Positions 8,001 through 15,566 are shown, numbered from the stretch's first letter. The stretch: 35,650 nucleotides of DNA from Streptomyces sp. CBMA156 (GCF_014596515.1 NZ_MSJQ01000077.1:1-35650), one strand, 5' to 3'. The notes: a model not told the origin generated them from the letters alone. Numbers and translations: made by a program.

Positions 8001-8675
8001 CTAGTTCTTCTCGAACCTGAAGCCCACGCCGCGCACGGTGGCGATGTAGCGCGGGTTCGCCGCGTCGTCCCCGAGCTTCTTGCGGAGCCAGGAGATGTGC
8101 ATGTCCAGGGTCTTGGTGGAGGTCCACCAGGTGGTGTCCCAGACCTGCCGCATGATCTCCTCGCGGGTGACCACCCGGCCGGCGTCCCTGACCAGGACGC
8201 GCAGCAGCTCGAACTCCTTGGCGGAGAGGGTCAGCTCCTCGTCGCCGAGCCAGGCGCGGTGCGACTCGATGTCGATCTTCACCCCGTGCGCGCCGGTGGT
8301 GAGCTGGTCGACGTTGCCGCGCCGGAGCAGGGCCCGGACGCGGGCGAGCAGTTCGGCCAGACGGAAGGGCTTGGTGACGTAGTCGTCGGCGCCTGCGTCC
8401 AGGCCGACCACGGTGTCCACCTCGTCGGCGCGGGCGGTGAGCACCAGGACGGGGCAGCTCTTGCCGTCGGCGCGCAGCCGGCGGCAGACCTCCAGGCCGT
8501 CCATCTCGGGCAGGCCGAGGTCCAGGACGACGAGGTCGACCTCCTCGGTGAGGCCGGCGGCGAGGGCGGTCGGACCGTCCTCGCGGACGAGCACCTCGTA
8601 GCCCTCGCGTCGCAGGGCCCGGGCGAGCGGTTCTGAGATGGCCGGATCGTCCTCGGCGAGCAGCACACAGGTCAT
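8001..8675 (-). CDS. OmpR/PhoB-type response regulator
   Basis: A 224-residue DNA-binding response regulator, partner of the kinase downstream. The receiver domain has the acidic pair EDD at residues 8-10, the phospho-acceptor Asp52 in VVLDLGLPEMDG, the Thr in LTARAD and the conserved lysine in VTKPFR. The C-terminal winged helix (about 125-224) has LSAKEFELLRVLVRDAGRVVTREEI and RYIATVRGVGFRFE, standard for the PhoB output domain. It is the first gene of the regulator-kinase operon. A perfect CRP-type motif lies upstream at 8714-8729. Confidence 0.95.
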   Translation of the reverse strand: MTCVLLAEDDPAISEPLARALRREGYEVLVREDGPTALAAGLTEEVDLVVLDLGLPEMDGLEVCRRLRADGKSCPVLVLTARADEVDTVVGLDAGADDYVTKPFRLAELLARVRALLRRGNVDQLTTGAHGVKIDIESHRAWLGDEELTLSAKEFELLRVLVRDAGRVVTREEIMRQVWDTTWWTSTKTLDMHISWLRKKLGDDAANPRYIATVRGVGFRFEKN

Positions 8676-8713
8676 GGGGTGATGGTAGTCCGCCGGGGTA
8701 TGCCCGTATGCCC

Positions 8714-8729
8714 TGTGAGGTAGTTCACA
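8714..8729. promoter_or_regulatory. CRP-type binding motif TGTGA-N6-TCACA
   Basis: TGTGAGGTAGTTCACA matches the CRP/FNR-family consensus TGTGA-N6-TCACA exactly, and outer C/G bases extend the symmetry to 18 bp (8713-8730). It lies 39 bases upstream of the response regulator start and about 280 bases upstream of the divergent peptide transporter. The streptomycete Crp protein recognises a similar GTG..CAC symmetry. The remaining 8676-9005 region is non-coding and shows a possible -10 (TAGAGT, 8936-8941) for the transporter. Confidence 0.55.
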
Positions 8730-9005
8730 GAGCGTGATCGTTACATACAGCCTCGGCCGGACTCAACGCCGCGCGACAGACCGGCCGTTCAGCGAAGAAT
8801 CTCCTTTTGGATCTTGAAACCGAAGGAAGACACGCCCGTCTACCATCGATAGATCGGGCGGATCTGCGGCCAACTTTGCCATTCCCCTACCTGATTCAAG
8901 GCTTTTGTCATCTGATACGGGCAAATGTCGCCACGTAGAGTGGTTTCGTCCACGTCCGCCGCCACACCCCCCGGGCGGACGCTGTCAGGCAAGGAACCAC
9001 TACTC

Positions 9006-10529
9006 ATGGCGTCTAAGACCCTGGACACCGACGTCCCGTCGGCCAATCCCAGCGGCAAGACCTTCCTCGGGCACCCCCGGGGGCTCGCCACCCTGTTCAT
9101 GACCGAGATGTGGGAGCGCTTCTCCTACTACGGCATGCGCGCCCTGCTCATCTACTACCTGGTCTCCGGAGGCGCAGACGCCGCCATCGGCAGCCAGGGC
9201 GGTGGCCTCGCCATGAAGGCGACGACGGCGACGGCGATCTACTCCGTCTACGTCTCGATGGTCTACCTCATGGCCTACCCGGGCGGCTGGTTCGGCGACC
9301 GGGTCTGGGGCGCCCGCAAGACCGTCGCCATCGCCGGGTTCGTGATCATGTCCGGCCACATCGCGCTGGCCGTCCCCGGCCAGGCGGCGTTCTTCTTCGG
9401 CCTGCTCCTGGTCGCGCTCGGCTCCGGGCTGCTGAAGGCCAACATCTCCACGATGGTCGGCCAGCTCTACAACGGCCCCGAGGACCCGCGCCGCGACGGT
9501 GGCTTCACCGTCTTCTACATGAGCATCAACCTCGGTGCCTTCGTCGCCCCGTTCGTCATCGGGACGATCGGCAAGGAGTACAACTGGCACCTGGGCTTCG
9601 GCCTGGCCGCGGTCGGCATGGCCGTCGGTCTGACCCAGTTCCTGCTCGGCAGCCGCCACCTGAACCCGGTGAGCAGCGAGGTCCCCAACCCGCTGGTCCC
9701 CGAGGAGCGCAAGCGCCTGCTGGCGAAGGCCGGCCTGACCCTGCTCGCCGTCGCCGTCTTCTACGGCGCCGTCGTCGGCCTGGGCCACTACACGCTGAAC
9801 TGGGTCCTCGTCCCGCTGACCGTCGCCGGTCTGCTGATCCCGGTCACCGTGCTGACCCGGATCAAGCGCGACAAGGACCTGACCTCGGACGAGCAGTCCA
9901 AGATGTCCGCGTACATCTGGTTCTTCGCCGCGGCCGCGATCTTCTGGATGATCTACGACCAGGGCGGATCGACGCTCTCCCTGTTCGCGGACAAGAAGAC
10001 CGCCGACAACCTGTTCGGCTTCGGCTTCTCGGCCACCTGGTACCAGTCGCTGAACCCGCTGTTCGTGATGGCGTTCGCGCCGGTCTTCGCGTGGCTGTGG
10101 CTCTGGCTGTCCCGCCGGGACAAGGAGCCGAACACCATCGTGAAGTTCTCGATCGGCCTGGTCCTGGTCGGCGTCTCGTTCTTCGTCTTCATCATCCCGA
10201 TGACCATGGCGGACAACGGCACCCTGGTCTCCCCGCTGTGGCTCGTCTCGATCTACCTGATCCAGACCATCGGTGAGCTGTGCCTCTCCCCGGTCGGCCT
10301 CTCGGTCACCACCAAGATGGCGCCGCGCAAGTACGCCTCCCAGATGATGGGCGTCTGGTTCCTCGCCGTCACCGCCGGTGACTGCACCACCAGCCTGCTC
10401 TCGCTGGCCGGCGTCAGCCTCAACGGCACCGGGATCATCGCGATGCAGGCGTCGCTCGCGGCCCTCGCCGGGTTCGCCATCTTCACCTACCGCAAGAAGG
10501 TCCAGGCCCTCATGGGCGACGTTCACTGA
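9006..10529 (+). CDS. POT-family proton-coupled oligopeptide transporter
   Basis: A 507-residue major-facilitator protein of the POT/PTR family that takes up di- and tripeptides with protons. The signature EMWERFSYYGMRALL (ExxERFxYYG) lies in helix 1, and the second family motif shows as FTVFYMSINLGAF around helix 5. About twelve or more hydrophobic helices are visible, with a conserved GELCLSPVGLS segment late in the protein. The ATG at 9006 is chosen because AAGGAA (8991-8996) lies 9 bases upstream; an upstream in-frame ATG at 8925 has no such site and would add a polar tail. The gene stands alone and ends in a strong terminator. Two peptidases in the window could process its imports. Confidence 0.93.
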   Translation: MASKTLDTDVPSANPSGKTFLGHPRGLATLFMTEMWERFSYYGMRALLIYYLVSGGADAAIGSQGGGLAMKATTATAIYSVYVSMVYLMAYPGGWFGDRVWGARKTVAIAGFVIMSGHIALAVPGQAAFFFGLLLVALGSGLLKANISTMVGQLYNGPEDPRRDGGFTVFYMSINLGAFVAPFVIGTIGKEYNWHLGFGLAAVGMAVGLTQFLLGSRHLNPVSSEVPNPLVPEERKRLLAKAGLTLLAVAVFYGAVVGLGHYTLNWVLVPLTVAGLLIPVTVLTRIKRDKDLTSDEQSKMSAYIWFFAAAAIFWMIYDQGGSTLSLFADKKTADNLFGFGFSATWYQSLNPLFVMAFAPVFAWLWLWLSRRDKEPNTIVKFSIGLVLVGVSFFVFIIPMTMADNGTLVSPLWLVSIYLIQTIGELCLSPVGLSVTTKMAPRKYASQMMGVWFLAVTAGDCTTSLLSLAGVSLNGTGIIAMQASLAALAGFAIFTYRKKVQALMGDVH

Positions 10530-10553
10530 CGCACCGGTCTCCGGCTCACGACT

Positions 10554-10601
10554 CCGGGGCCGCCGTGGATTCCTGAGATCCACGGCGGCCCCGGTCGTTT
10601 T
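10554..10601 (+). terminator. Strong terminator after the peptide transporter
   Basis: A perfect 17-bp stem (CCGGGGCCGCCGTGGAT, 10554-10570, pairing with 10578-10594) has a 7-base loop and is followed by TCGTTTT. It is one of the few hairpins here with a real T-run, so it should be an efficient intrinsic terminator. Confidence 0.88.
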
Positions 10602-10704
10602 CCCGCCCGGTCGCTTTCCCGCCCGGTTGTCCTTCCGCCCGCGCCGGCACCGCCGCCCTCCGCCGCGGCGGTATTCCGCTCGACAGCCACGCGCCGGCCG
10701 TGCC

Positions 10705-10710
10705 TATGGT
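10705..10710 (+). promoter_or_regulatory. -10 box of a probable leaderless S9 peptidase transcript
   Basis: TATGGT lies 7 bases before the ATG at 10718, and there is no ribosome binding site. TCGACA at 10679-10684 is a possible -35, though the 20-base spacer is long. The arrangement supports transcription starting at the ATG. Confidence 0.5.
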
Positions 10711-10717
10711 GCCCGGC

Positions 10718-12769
10718 ATGACGACCGACTCCTTACCCCGCCGGCTGGCCCGCACCCACCGCTTCACCCTGGGCGTCCCGGTCCGGCCGGAACCCTCGCC
10801 GGACGGCAGCACCGTGCTCTTCCTGCGCGGCCGGGGCGGCACCGACCCGCTCACCTGCCTCTGGGCCCTGGACACCGCCACCGGCGCGGAGCGGCTGATC
10901 GCCGACCCGGCCGCCCTGGGCTCCGCCGAGGGCATCGCCGAGTACAGCACCGACGCCGCCGGCTTGCTCGCCGCCTTCGCGCTGGACGGCGCCCTGTGGC
11001 TGGCCGACACCGCCGCCGGCACCGTCCGCGCCGTCCCCGTCCCCGGCCCGCCGCAGGACCCGCGGCTCGACCCGGCCGGCCGCCGGATCGCCTACGTCAG
11101 CGGCGGCGCCCTGCGGGTGGTCGGCACCGACGGCACGGGAGACGGGACGGACGGCGGCACGGACGACCGCCCGCTCGCCGAACCCGAGGCCGACGACGTC
11201 GCCTACGGGCTCGCCGAGTACGTCGCCGCCGAGGAGATGCACCGCGACCGCGGCCACTGGTGGTCCCCCGACGGCACCGCGCTGCTGGCCGCCCGGGTCG
11301 ACCACCGCCCGGTCGCCCGGATCTTCCTGGCCGACCCCACCGACCCGCACCACCCGCCGCGCACCATCCGCTACCCGCTGGCCGGCACCGCCAACGCCGA
11401 GGTCTCGCTGTGGCTGCTCGGCCTCGACGGCACCCGCACCGAGGTCCGCTGGGACCGCGCCGCCTTCGAGTACCTCACCGCCGCCGGCTGGGACGGCCAC
11501 GGCCCGTACGCCGCCGTGCAGAGCCGCGACCAGCGCACCGTCCGCACCCTGGCGATCGGACCGGACGGCGCCACCCGGGTGCTCGCCGAGCGGCATGACC
11601 CGCACTGGATCGAGCTGCTCCCCGGCCTGCCCGCGCGCACCGCGGGCGGCGCCCTGGTGGACACCGCCGACCTCGACGGCACCCGGCACCTCACCGTCGA
11701 CGGCGAACCCGTCACCCCGCCGGGGCTCCAGCTGCGCGCGGTGCTCGGCACGGAGGGCGAGCAGGTGCTGTTCACCGCCTCCGACGAACCCACCGAGACC
11801 CACCTCTGGACCTACCGGCCCGGCACCGGCCCACGGCGGTTGAGCAACGGCCCCGGCCTGCACACCGGGGTGCGGCGCGGCGGCACGCTGGTGCTCACCA
11901 CCCGCTCCCCGGGGCACCCCGGCGGCCACTCCACCGTCCTGCGCGAGGGCCGCCCGGCGCTCCCGTTCACCTCGTACGCCGAGCCGCCCGTCGGCACCAC
12001 CCGGCCCGAACTGCTCCGGCTCGGCCCGTACGAACTGCGCGCCGCGCTCTTCCTGCCCACCGGCCACCGCCCCGGGGACGGCCCGCTGCCCGTCCTGCTC
12101 GACCCGTACGGCGGGCCCGCGACGCAGAAGGTCACCACCGGCGGCCTCTGGTGGGACCAGGTCTCGCAGTGGTTCGCCGACCAGGGCTTCGCGGTGCTCG
12201 TGGTGGACGGCCGCGGCACCCCGGGACGCGGGCCGCGCTGGGACAAGACCATCCACGGCGACAAGGCCGAGCCCGCCCTCGGCGACCAGGTCGAGGGCCT
12301 GCGGGCGGCCGCCCGGCTGCGGCCCGGGCTGCTCGACCTCGACCGGGTCGGCATCCGCGGCTGGTCCTACGGCGGCTACCTCGCCGCCCTCGCCGTGCTG
12401 CGCCGCCCGGACGTCTTCCACGCCGCCTCCGCCGGGGCCGCCCCCAGCGACTGGCGGCTCTACGACACCCACTGGCAGGAACGCTTCCTCGGCCACCCCG
12501 ACGAGCACCCCGAGCACTACGACGGCGGCTCGCTGATCGCCGAGGCGCCGAAGCTCCGCCGCCCGCTGCTGCTGATCCAGGGCCTCGCCGACGACAACGT
12601 CCACCCCGCCCACACCCTGCGGCTGTCCGCCGCCCTCCTCGCCGCCGGCCGCCCGCACGAGGTCCTCCCCCTGCGCGCCACCGGCCACCGCCCCACCGAC
12701 GAAGCAGTGGTCGAGCACCTGCTGACCCACGAACTGCACTTCCTGCGGCGCTCGTTGGGCATGGAATAG
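10718..12769 (+). CDS. Prolyl oligopeptidase-family (S9) serine peptidase, DPP-IV-like
   Basis: A 683-residue S9 peptidase that cuts short peptides, typically after proline or releasing dipeptides from the N-terminus. The first 420 or so residues form the beta-propeller (repeated 'SPDGS..' blades). The last 240 form the alpha/beta hydrolase domain. The catalytic triad is visible: Ser550 in GWSYGGY, Asp625 in GLADDNVHP and His657 in ATGHRPT. VLLDPYGGPATQKV marks the oxyanion-region strand of DPP-IV-like members, and propeller residues AEYVAAEEMHRDRGHWWSPDG resemble the glutamate motif that holds the substrate N-terminus. No signal peptide is seen, so it is cytoplasmic. Start choice at 10718 rests on the -10 box 7 bases upstream. 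Confidence 0.92.
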   Translation: MTTDSLPRRLARTHRFTLGVPVRPEPSPDGSTVLFLRGRGGTDPLTCLWALDTATGAERLIADPAALGSAEGIAEYSTDAAGLLAAFALDGALWLADTAAGTVRAVPVPGPPQDPRLDPAGRRIAYVSGGALRVVGTDGTGDGTDGGTDDRPLAEPEADDVAYGLAEYVAAEEMHRDRGHWWSPDGTALLAARVDHRPVARIFLADPTDPHHPPRTIRYPLAGTANAEVSLWLLGLDGTRTEVRWDRAAFEYLTAAGWDGHGPYAAVQSRDQRTVRTLAIGPDGATRVLAERHDPHWIELLPGLPARTAGGALVDTADLDGTRHLTVDGEPVTPPGLQLRAVLGTEGEQVLFTASDEPTETHLWTYRPGTGPRRLSNGPGLHTGVRRGGTLVLTTRSPGHPGGHSTVLREGRPALPFTSYAEPPVGTTRPELLRLGPYELRAALFLPTGHRPGDGPLPVLLDPYGGPATQKVTTGGLWWDQVSQWFADQGFAVLVVDGRGTPGRGPRWDKTIHGDKAEPALGDQVEGLRAAARLRPGLLDLDRVGIRGWSYGGYLAALAVLRRPDVFHAASAGAAPSDWRLYDTHWQERFLGHPDEHPEHYDGGSLIAEAPKLRRPLLLIQGLADDNVHPAHTLRLSAALLAAGRPHEVLPLRATGHRPTDEAVVEHLLTHELHFLRRSLGME

Positions 12770-12776
12770 GCAGGCC

Positions 12777-12813
12777 TTCGCCCCGTCGAGCCGAACGAGC
12801 TCGACGGGGCGAA
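12777..12813. terminator. Bidirectional hairpin between S9 peptidase and methyltransferase (type X)
   Basis: A perfect 15-bp stem (TTCGCCCCGTCGAGC, 12777-12791, pairing with 12799-12813) has a 7-base loop and sits between two converging genes. Its stem core TCGCCCCGTCGAGC is shared with the hairpins at 19418-19451 and 22707-22740. Confidence 0.8.
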
Positions 12814-12826
12814 ACGACGGAACGAA

Positions 12827-14005
12827 TCAGTTTCGGAGCGGCACCGGGTTCTCCGGGGCGTCGAGCCACACGGTGTGGGTGTCCGGGGTGACCGTGAGGC
12901 CGAACCGGGCGAAGCCGGGGCGGCCCTGGTCGTCCCACCAGTGCCAGGCGGCCTCCACCTCGTCCCAGAGGTTCCGGGGGCCGGACTGGTAGACCTCGTA
13001 CTCCGTGCGGCCGCGCTCGTAGTCGGCGGACGCCCACGACCGGGTGTCCCGGCTGTAGAGCCACAGCGTGTACGCGCCGTCGTCGTAGCGCTCCGCCCTC
13101 CAGAAGGCGCCGGGGACGGCCACTCCGATGAGGAACTGCTCGAACCAGCCGCCGGTGTCCGGCGGGGCCAGCGCGGTGGTGCTTCTCACCCCGTCGGCGG
13201 GCCACTGCCGGCCACGCAGGTAGTCCTCGAAAGGGGGCCGGTCGGTGCGCTGCTGGCGCAGTCGCATGAACGCCGAGCTCCGGGTGAACCTGCCGCTCGC
13301 ACCGGTGCCGTCGTCGTTCACGGTCAGCCGGACGATCTGCTCGCCGCCGTACTCGGTGCCGAACGGCGCGACGATGATCCCACCGGGGGCCGTCTGCGCC
13401 AGCCACGCCGAAGGGATCTCCAGCAGGGAGCAGGTGGCGATGATCCGATCGTACGCAGCACCCTCCGGCCACCCGGAGCGTCCGTCGCCCTCGACCACGG
13501 TCGGTGCGAGTCCGGCCCGGGCCAGGTTTGCCCGGGCGCCGCGGGCAACGTCCGGGTCGTACTCGACGGTCACCACGTTGGGGCTGCCCAGGCGGTGGGC
13601 GAGGAGGCCCGCGTTCCACCCCGTGCCCGCTCCGACCTCCAGCACTCTGTCGCCTGGGCGAACGTCGAGGTCCCGGAGCATCGAGAACACCATCGTGGGC
13701 ATGGAGTTGGACGACGTGGGGGTCGTTCCGAGCCCGTCCCCTGCGTGGTCGCCGTCGTCCCACTGCGTGGTCAGCGGGACGTCCGAGTAGACCGCCGTCC
13801 GCCACGCTTCGGGGTCCTGCGACCGGTGCACCACGGGGTTCTGTTTCGTGCCGTCCGCGATGCCCGGCCAGATGCGATCCGGGACGAACAGCTCACGGGG
13901 CACGGCCTTGAAGGACGGGAGCCAGTCCGAGGTAAGCGCGCCGCCGGCCACCAGCGCGGAGGCGAGCCCCTGGGGACCCGCCTCCTTGAGCGTCTCGCCG
14001 GTCAC
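12827..14005 (-). CDS. PIMT-like methyltransferase paired with a small peptide (candidate RiPP enzyme)
   Basis: A 392-residue SAM-dependent methyltransferase of the protein-L-isoaspartate O-methyltransferase fold. The PIMT-like loop TTPTSSNSMP lies at about 94-103, SAM motif I is VLEVGAGTGWNAG (121-133), an acidic residue follows in VVTVEYDPD, and EGDGRSGWPEGAAYDRIIAT matches the family's motifs II-III. The repair enzyme is only about 220 residues, so this protein carries some 150 extra C-terminal residues, as in PIMTs that tailor graspetides and imiditides. The GTG at 14005 overlaps the peptide stop as GTGA. No ATP-grasp ligase is nearby. Making an Asp methyl ester that collapses to an aspartimide in the coupled peptide is the favoured role; this is inference. 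General repair of damaged proteins is the alternative. Confidence 0.85.
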   Translation of the reverse strand: MTGETLKEAGPQGLASALVAGGALTSDWLPSFKAVPRELFVPDRIWPGIADGTKQNPVVHRSQDPEAWRTAVYSDVPLTTQWDDGDHAGDGLGTTPTSSNSMPTMVFSMLRDLDVRPGDRVLEVGAGTGWNAGLLAHRLGSPNVVTVEYDPDVARGARANLARAGLAPTVVEGDGRSGWPEGAAYDRIIATCSLLEIPSAWLAQTAPGGIIVAPFGTEYGGEQIVRLTVNDDGTGASGRFTRSSAFMRLRQQRTDRPPFEDYLRGRQWPADGVRSTTALAPPDTGGWFEQFLIGVAVPGAFWRAERYDDGAYTLWLYSRDTRSWASADYERGRTEYEVYQSGPRNLWDEVEAAWHWWDDQGRPGFARFGLTVTPDTHTVWLDAPENPVPLRN

Positions 14006-14145
14006 TTGCCGCCCGCCGGGCTCTGGCCGTCCGAGGTGTTGCCGCCCTCGTCGGACCCGCCACCGCCGTGCCCGGCGCCCTTGTTGCTGTCGTCCTGCTG
14101 CCCGCCGCCCTTGCCGTCGCCGGAGCCGCCGCCGTGATTACCCAT
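14002..14145 (-). CDS. 47-residue Gly/Asp-rich peptide, candidate precursor for the coupled methyltransferase
   Basis: Starts MGNHGGGSGDGK and ends NTSDGQSPAGGK. Of 47 residues, 20 are Gly, 5 Asp, 5 Ser and 3 Asn; there is no Cys, no aromatic and no long hydrophobic side chain except the first Met. Asp-Gly occurs at positions 10-11 and 39-40, the pair most prone to succinimide formation. The ATG at 14145 follows GGAGAAAGGGAAAG on the minus strand, a strong ribosome binding region, and the stop overlaps the methyltransferase GTG by four bases. The absence of Cys excludes lanthipeptide or thiopeptide chemistry. It could instead be a structural Gly-rich peptide; the dedicated pairing with a PIMT argues for a substrate. 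Confidence 0.65.
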   Translation of the reverse strand: MGNHGGGSGDGKGGGQQDDSNKGAGHGGGGSDEGGNTSDGQSPAGGK

Positions 14146-14180
14146 GTTCTTTCCCTTTCTCCTGCTTGCCGATGCAGGAA

Positions 14181-14199
14181 ACGCTAAGGACGGTAGCGT
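14181..14199. promoter_or_regulatory. Inverted repeat upstream of the peptide-methyltransferase unit
   Basis: ACGCTA-N7-TAGCGT is a perfect 6-bp inverted repeat 36 bases upstream of the peptide ATG. TAGCGT read on the minus strand also fits a -10 box. A few bases on, GGGCTTGCA is repeated in tandem (14212-14220 and 14222-14230). Role unknown. Confidence 0.35.
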
Positions 14200-14243
14200 C
14201 TTGAGATCCACGGGCTTGCATGGGCTTGCACGCCAATTATCGT

Positions 14244-14272
14244 CAGACATACAGAGATTGACGGAATGTCTG
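14244..14272 (+). promoter_or_regulatory. Inverted repeat around a TTGACG -35 box upstream of cassette 1
   Basis: CAGACAT (14244-14250) and ATGTCTG (14266-14272) are perfect 7-bp arms flanking TTGACG (14258-14263), in an AT-richer stretch 55 bases before the first gene of the cassette at 14327. An XRE-type regulator of this cassette could bind here; the local copy of that regulator is broken. Confidence 0.4.
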
Positions 14273-14326
14273 CTAATTCTTGATGCCGATGAAAGCCCGA
14301 GCGAGATTTCGACCAGGGAGCCGGCC

Positions 14327-14581
14327 ATGGCTGTAGAGTTCGTTGGCATCGACCCCAACACCGACCGGGACCACTGCCCCACCGTGTGGGTGGACCCGGA
14401 CGCTCAGGAGATCCTCTTCCAGGGGTGGAACCCGCGCCCCGAGACCCAGGCGGATTGCGAAGGAACCAGTCCCGCGAACGGGCCGGTGCCCGACGATGAG
14501 GCCATCGTCAGGCTTCCGGCCCGGATGGTGCCCGTGATCAGAGAGGCATGTGATGCCATCGAGCGTGCCCAGCTTCGCTGA
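14327..14581 (+). CDS. Small conserved protein of cassette 1 (GIDPNT...CPTVW family)
   Basis: An 84-residue protein, MAVEFVGIDPNT at the start, then CPTVWVD, FQGW and a C-terminal helix-like end RLPARMVPVIREACDAIE. About half of its residues match the 80-residue protein at 19634 in the second cassette; conserved blocks are GIDPNT, CPTVW, QGW, VRLPARMVP and ACDA. No enzyme motif is recognised. GGGAG (14316-14320) lies 6 bases before the ATG at 14327. Its last 29 bases overlap the DUF6879 gene, exactly as in the second copy, so the two products are probably made together and may interact. Confidence 0.8.
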   Translation: MAVEFVGIDPNTDRDHCPTVWVDPDAQEILFQGWNPRPETQADCEGTSPANGPVPDDEAIVRLPARMVPVIREACDAIERAQLR

Positions 14582-15068
14582 GCTGCTTGGGCGGTGCCGG
14601 CGATCCGCAGTCCATCTGGAGCTGCGGGACTCGTACGCCCCGACGGAGCGGTTCGAGGCATGGCAGCGCGGTGAGCGGATCAACTGGGAGGACCGGCAGT
14701 CCTGGTGGCACCCCTATGACCAGCTGATCACGGACACCGTGGCACGGGGTGTGGTCATCCGTCGAGCCCGGGTCATCTCCGAGCCCGTGTCCGAGTACAT
14801 CAAGTGGGAGCACTACGTCACCCACGCCAACGTCACGGCGGGCGAGCAGGTCCGCTGGCTGCCACGGCGGCAGGCCACGAGCATCCCCCTGCCGGGAAAC
14901 GACGTCTGGCTGTTCGATGGTGCGCTGCTTCGGGTGCACCACTTCTCCGGGGACGGCACCGTGGTCGAGGATGAGATCACGACAGACCCGGACGCCGTGA
15001 AGCTGTGCACCACCGCGTTCGAAGCAGTCTGGGAGCGAACGCTCCCGCACCATCTGTACGAGATCTGA
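14553..15068 (+). CDS. DUF6879 protein of cassette 1
   Basis: A 171-residue protein that I place in the actinobacterial DUF6879 family, commonly encoded next to XRE regulators. Shared blocks with the copy at 19848 are SAVHLELRDSY near the N-terminus, a SWW motif, RGVVIRRARVISEPVSEYI, GEQVRWLPRRQ, and a WLFDG strand followed by HHFSGDG. The many charged and aromatic residues and lack of membrane segments suggest a cytoplasmic binding protein. ATG at 14553 is chosen over GTG at 14550 because GAGAGG (14541-14546) is then 6 bases away. The biochemical role of the family is not known to me. Confidence 0.82.
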   Translation: MPSSVPSFAELLGRCRRSAVHLELRDSYAPTERFEAWQRGERINWEDRQSWWHPYDQLITDTVARGVVIRRARVISEPVSEYIKWEHYVTHANVTAGEQVRWLPRRQATSIPLPGNDVWLFDGALLRVHHFSGDGTVVEDEITTDPDAVKLCTTAFEAVWERTLPHHLYEI

Positions 15069-15082
15069 CGAAGGCCGGCTCC

Positions 15083-15303
15083 TTGCCAGCGCACCCCTCT
15101 CCAAGCGTTCAGAAGGCCCGCGAAGTCCTTGCCGGTCGGCTGAGCGAAATTCGGAAGGACGCGGGGATCAGCGGCGGGAGCTGGCCGCCAGGTGCGGCTG
15201 GTCGGAATCGAAGTCGTCCCGGATCGAGAACGCCAAGACGCCTCCCTCCGACGCCGACATCAGGGCATGGTGCCGAGCCTGTGACGCCGACGGTCAAACC
15301 TGA
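15083..15303 (+). pseudogene. Broken XRE-family regulator of cassette 1
   Basis: The TTG at 15083 begins a frame with SVQKAREVLAGRLSEIRKDAGISG, matching the start of the intact regulator at 20403 (SVQAARVALATRLGELMRN). At about 15173-15176 the frame shifts by one missing base. The next frame carries RELAARCGWSESKSSRIEN, AKTPPSDADIRAWCRAC and DADGQT, matching the helix-turn-helix and following segment of the intact copy. A stop at 15301 ends it, and the C-terminal DUF5753-like part of about 200 residues is absent. The position directly behind DUF6879 is the same as in cassette 2, so this is a decayed paralogue, not chance similarity. Confidence 0.85.
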
Positions 15304-15410
15304 ATTGACACGTCAGCGCGGAGCGGAGGAATGCGGTCTCGCCGTTGCCTCGTCTCGTCGGACAGCGGGCGCACCCCGCGAGGCCCTCGCCCTGGGTCTT
15401 GGGTTCCAGT

Positions 15411-15545
15411 GGTCGTTGCAACACCGTCTGGTTCTCAGGTGGTGAGTAGATCACGTAGACGCTCGGCTGGAGTGTTCCAGCCGAGCGTCTTGCGTGGACG
15501 GCCGTTGAGTTCCTGGGCGACGTGTTCGAGGTCTTCGGGGCTCCT
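15411..15545 (-). mobile_element. IS30-family insertion sequence remnant (transposase C-terminus and end)
   Basis: On the minus strand a frame ending at the TGA at 15437-15435 reads [20 protein letters not shown] and then [13 protein letters not shown]. The '[18 protein letters not shown]' end is diagnostic of IS30-family transposases. About 35 residues remain; the rest of the enzyme, including the DDE core, is gone. Downstream, GGTCGTTGCAACACC (15411-15425) resembles the terminal inverted repeat of IS30-like elements. Whether the 15304-15410 stretch belongs to the element is unclear; I see no gene there. Confidence 0.78.
15457..15490. repeat. 15-bp perfect hairpin within the IS30 remnant
   Basis: AGACGCTCGGCTGGA (15457-15471) pairs perfectly with 15476-15490 around a GTGT loop. 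It encodes the conserved [11 protein letters not shown] segment of the transposase, so symmetry and protein motif coincide. It lies behind the ATPase gene (stop 15567, minus) and could act as its terminator today. Confidence 0.6.
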
Positions 15546-15566
15546 CCGGAAGGATGGGGTCGCGGG

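Noticed and set aside
12827..14005. Ordinary protein-repair Pcm enzyme
   Set aside because: Length is about 170 residues above the repair enzyme and it is coupled to a dedicated small peptide gene. Not fully excluded.
14002..14145. Lanthipeptide or lasso precursor
   Set aside because: There is no Cys, only one Thr, no hydrophobic leader, and no LanM/LanB, cyclase or protease gene nearby.
15304..15410. Possible gene between the regulator pseudogene and the IS30 remnant
   Set aside because: Short open frames have no binding site, no family motif and cross both remnants.
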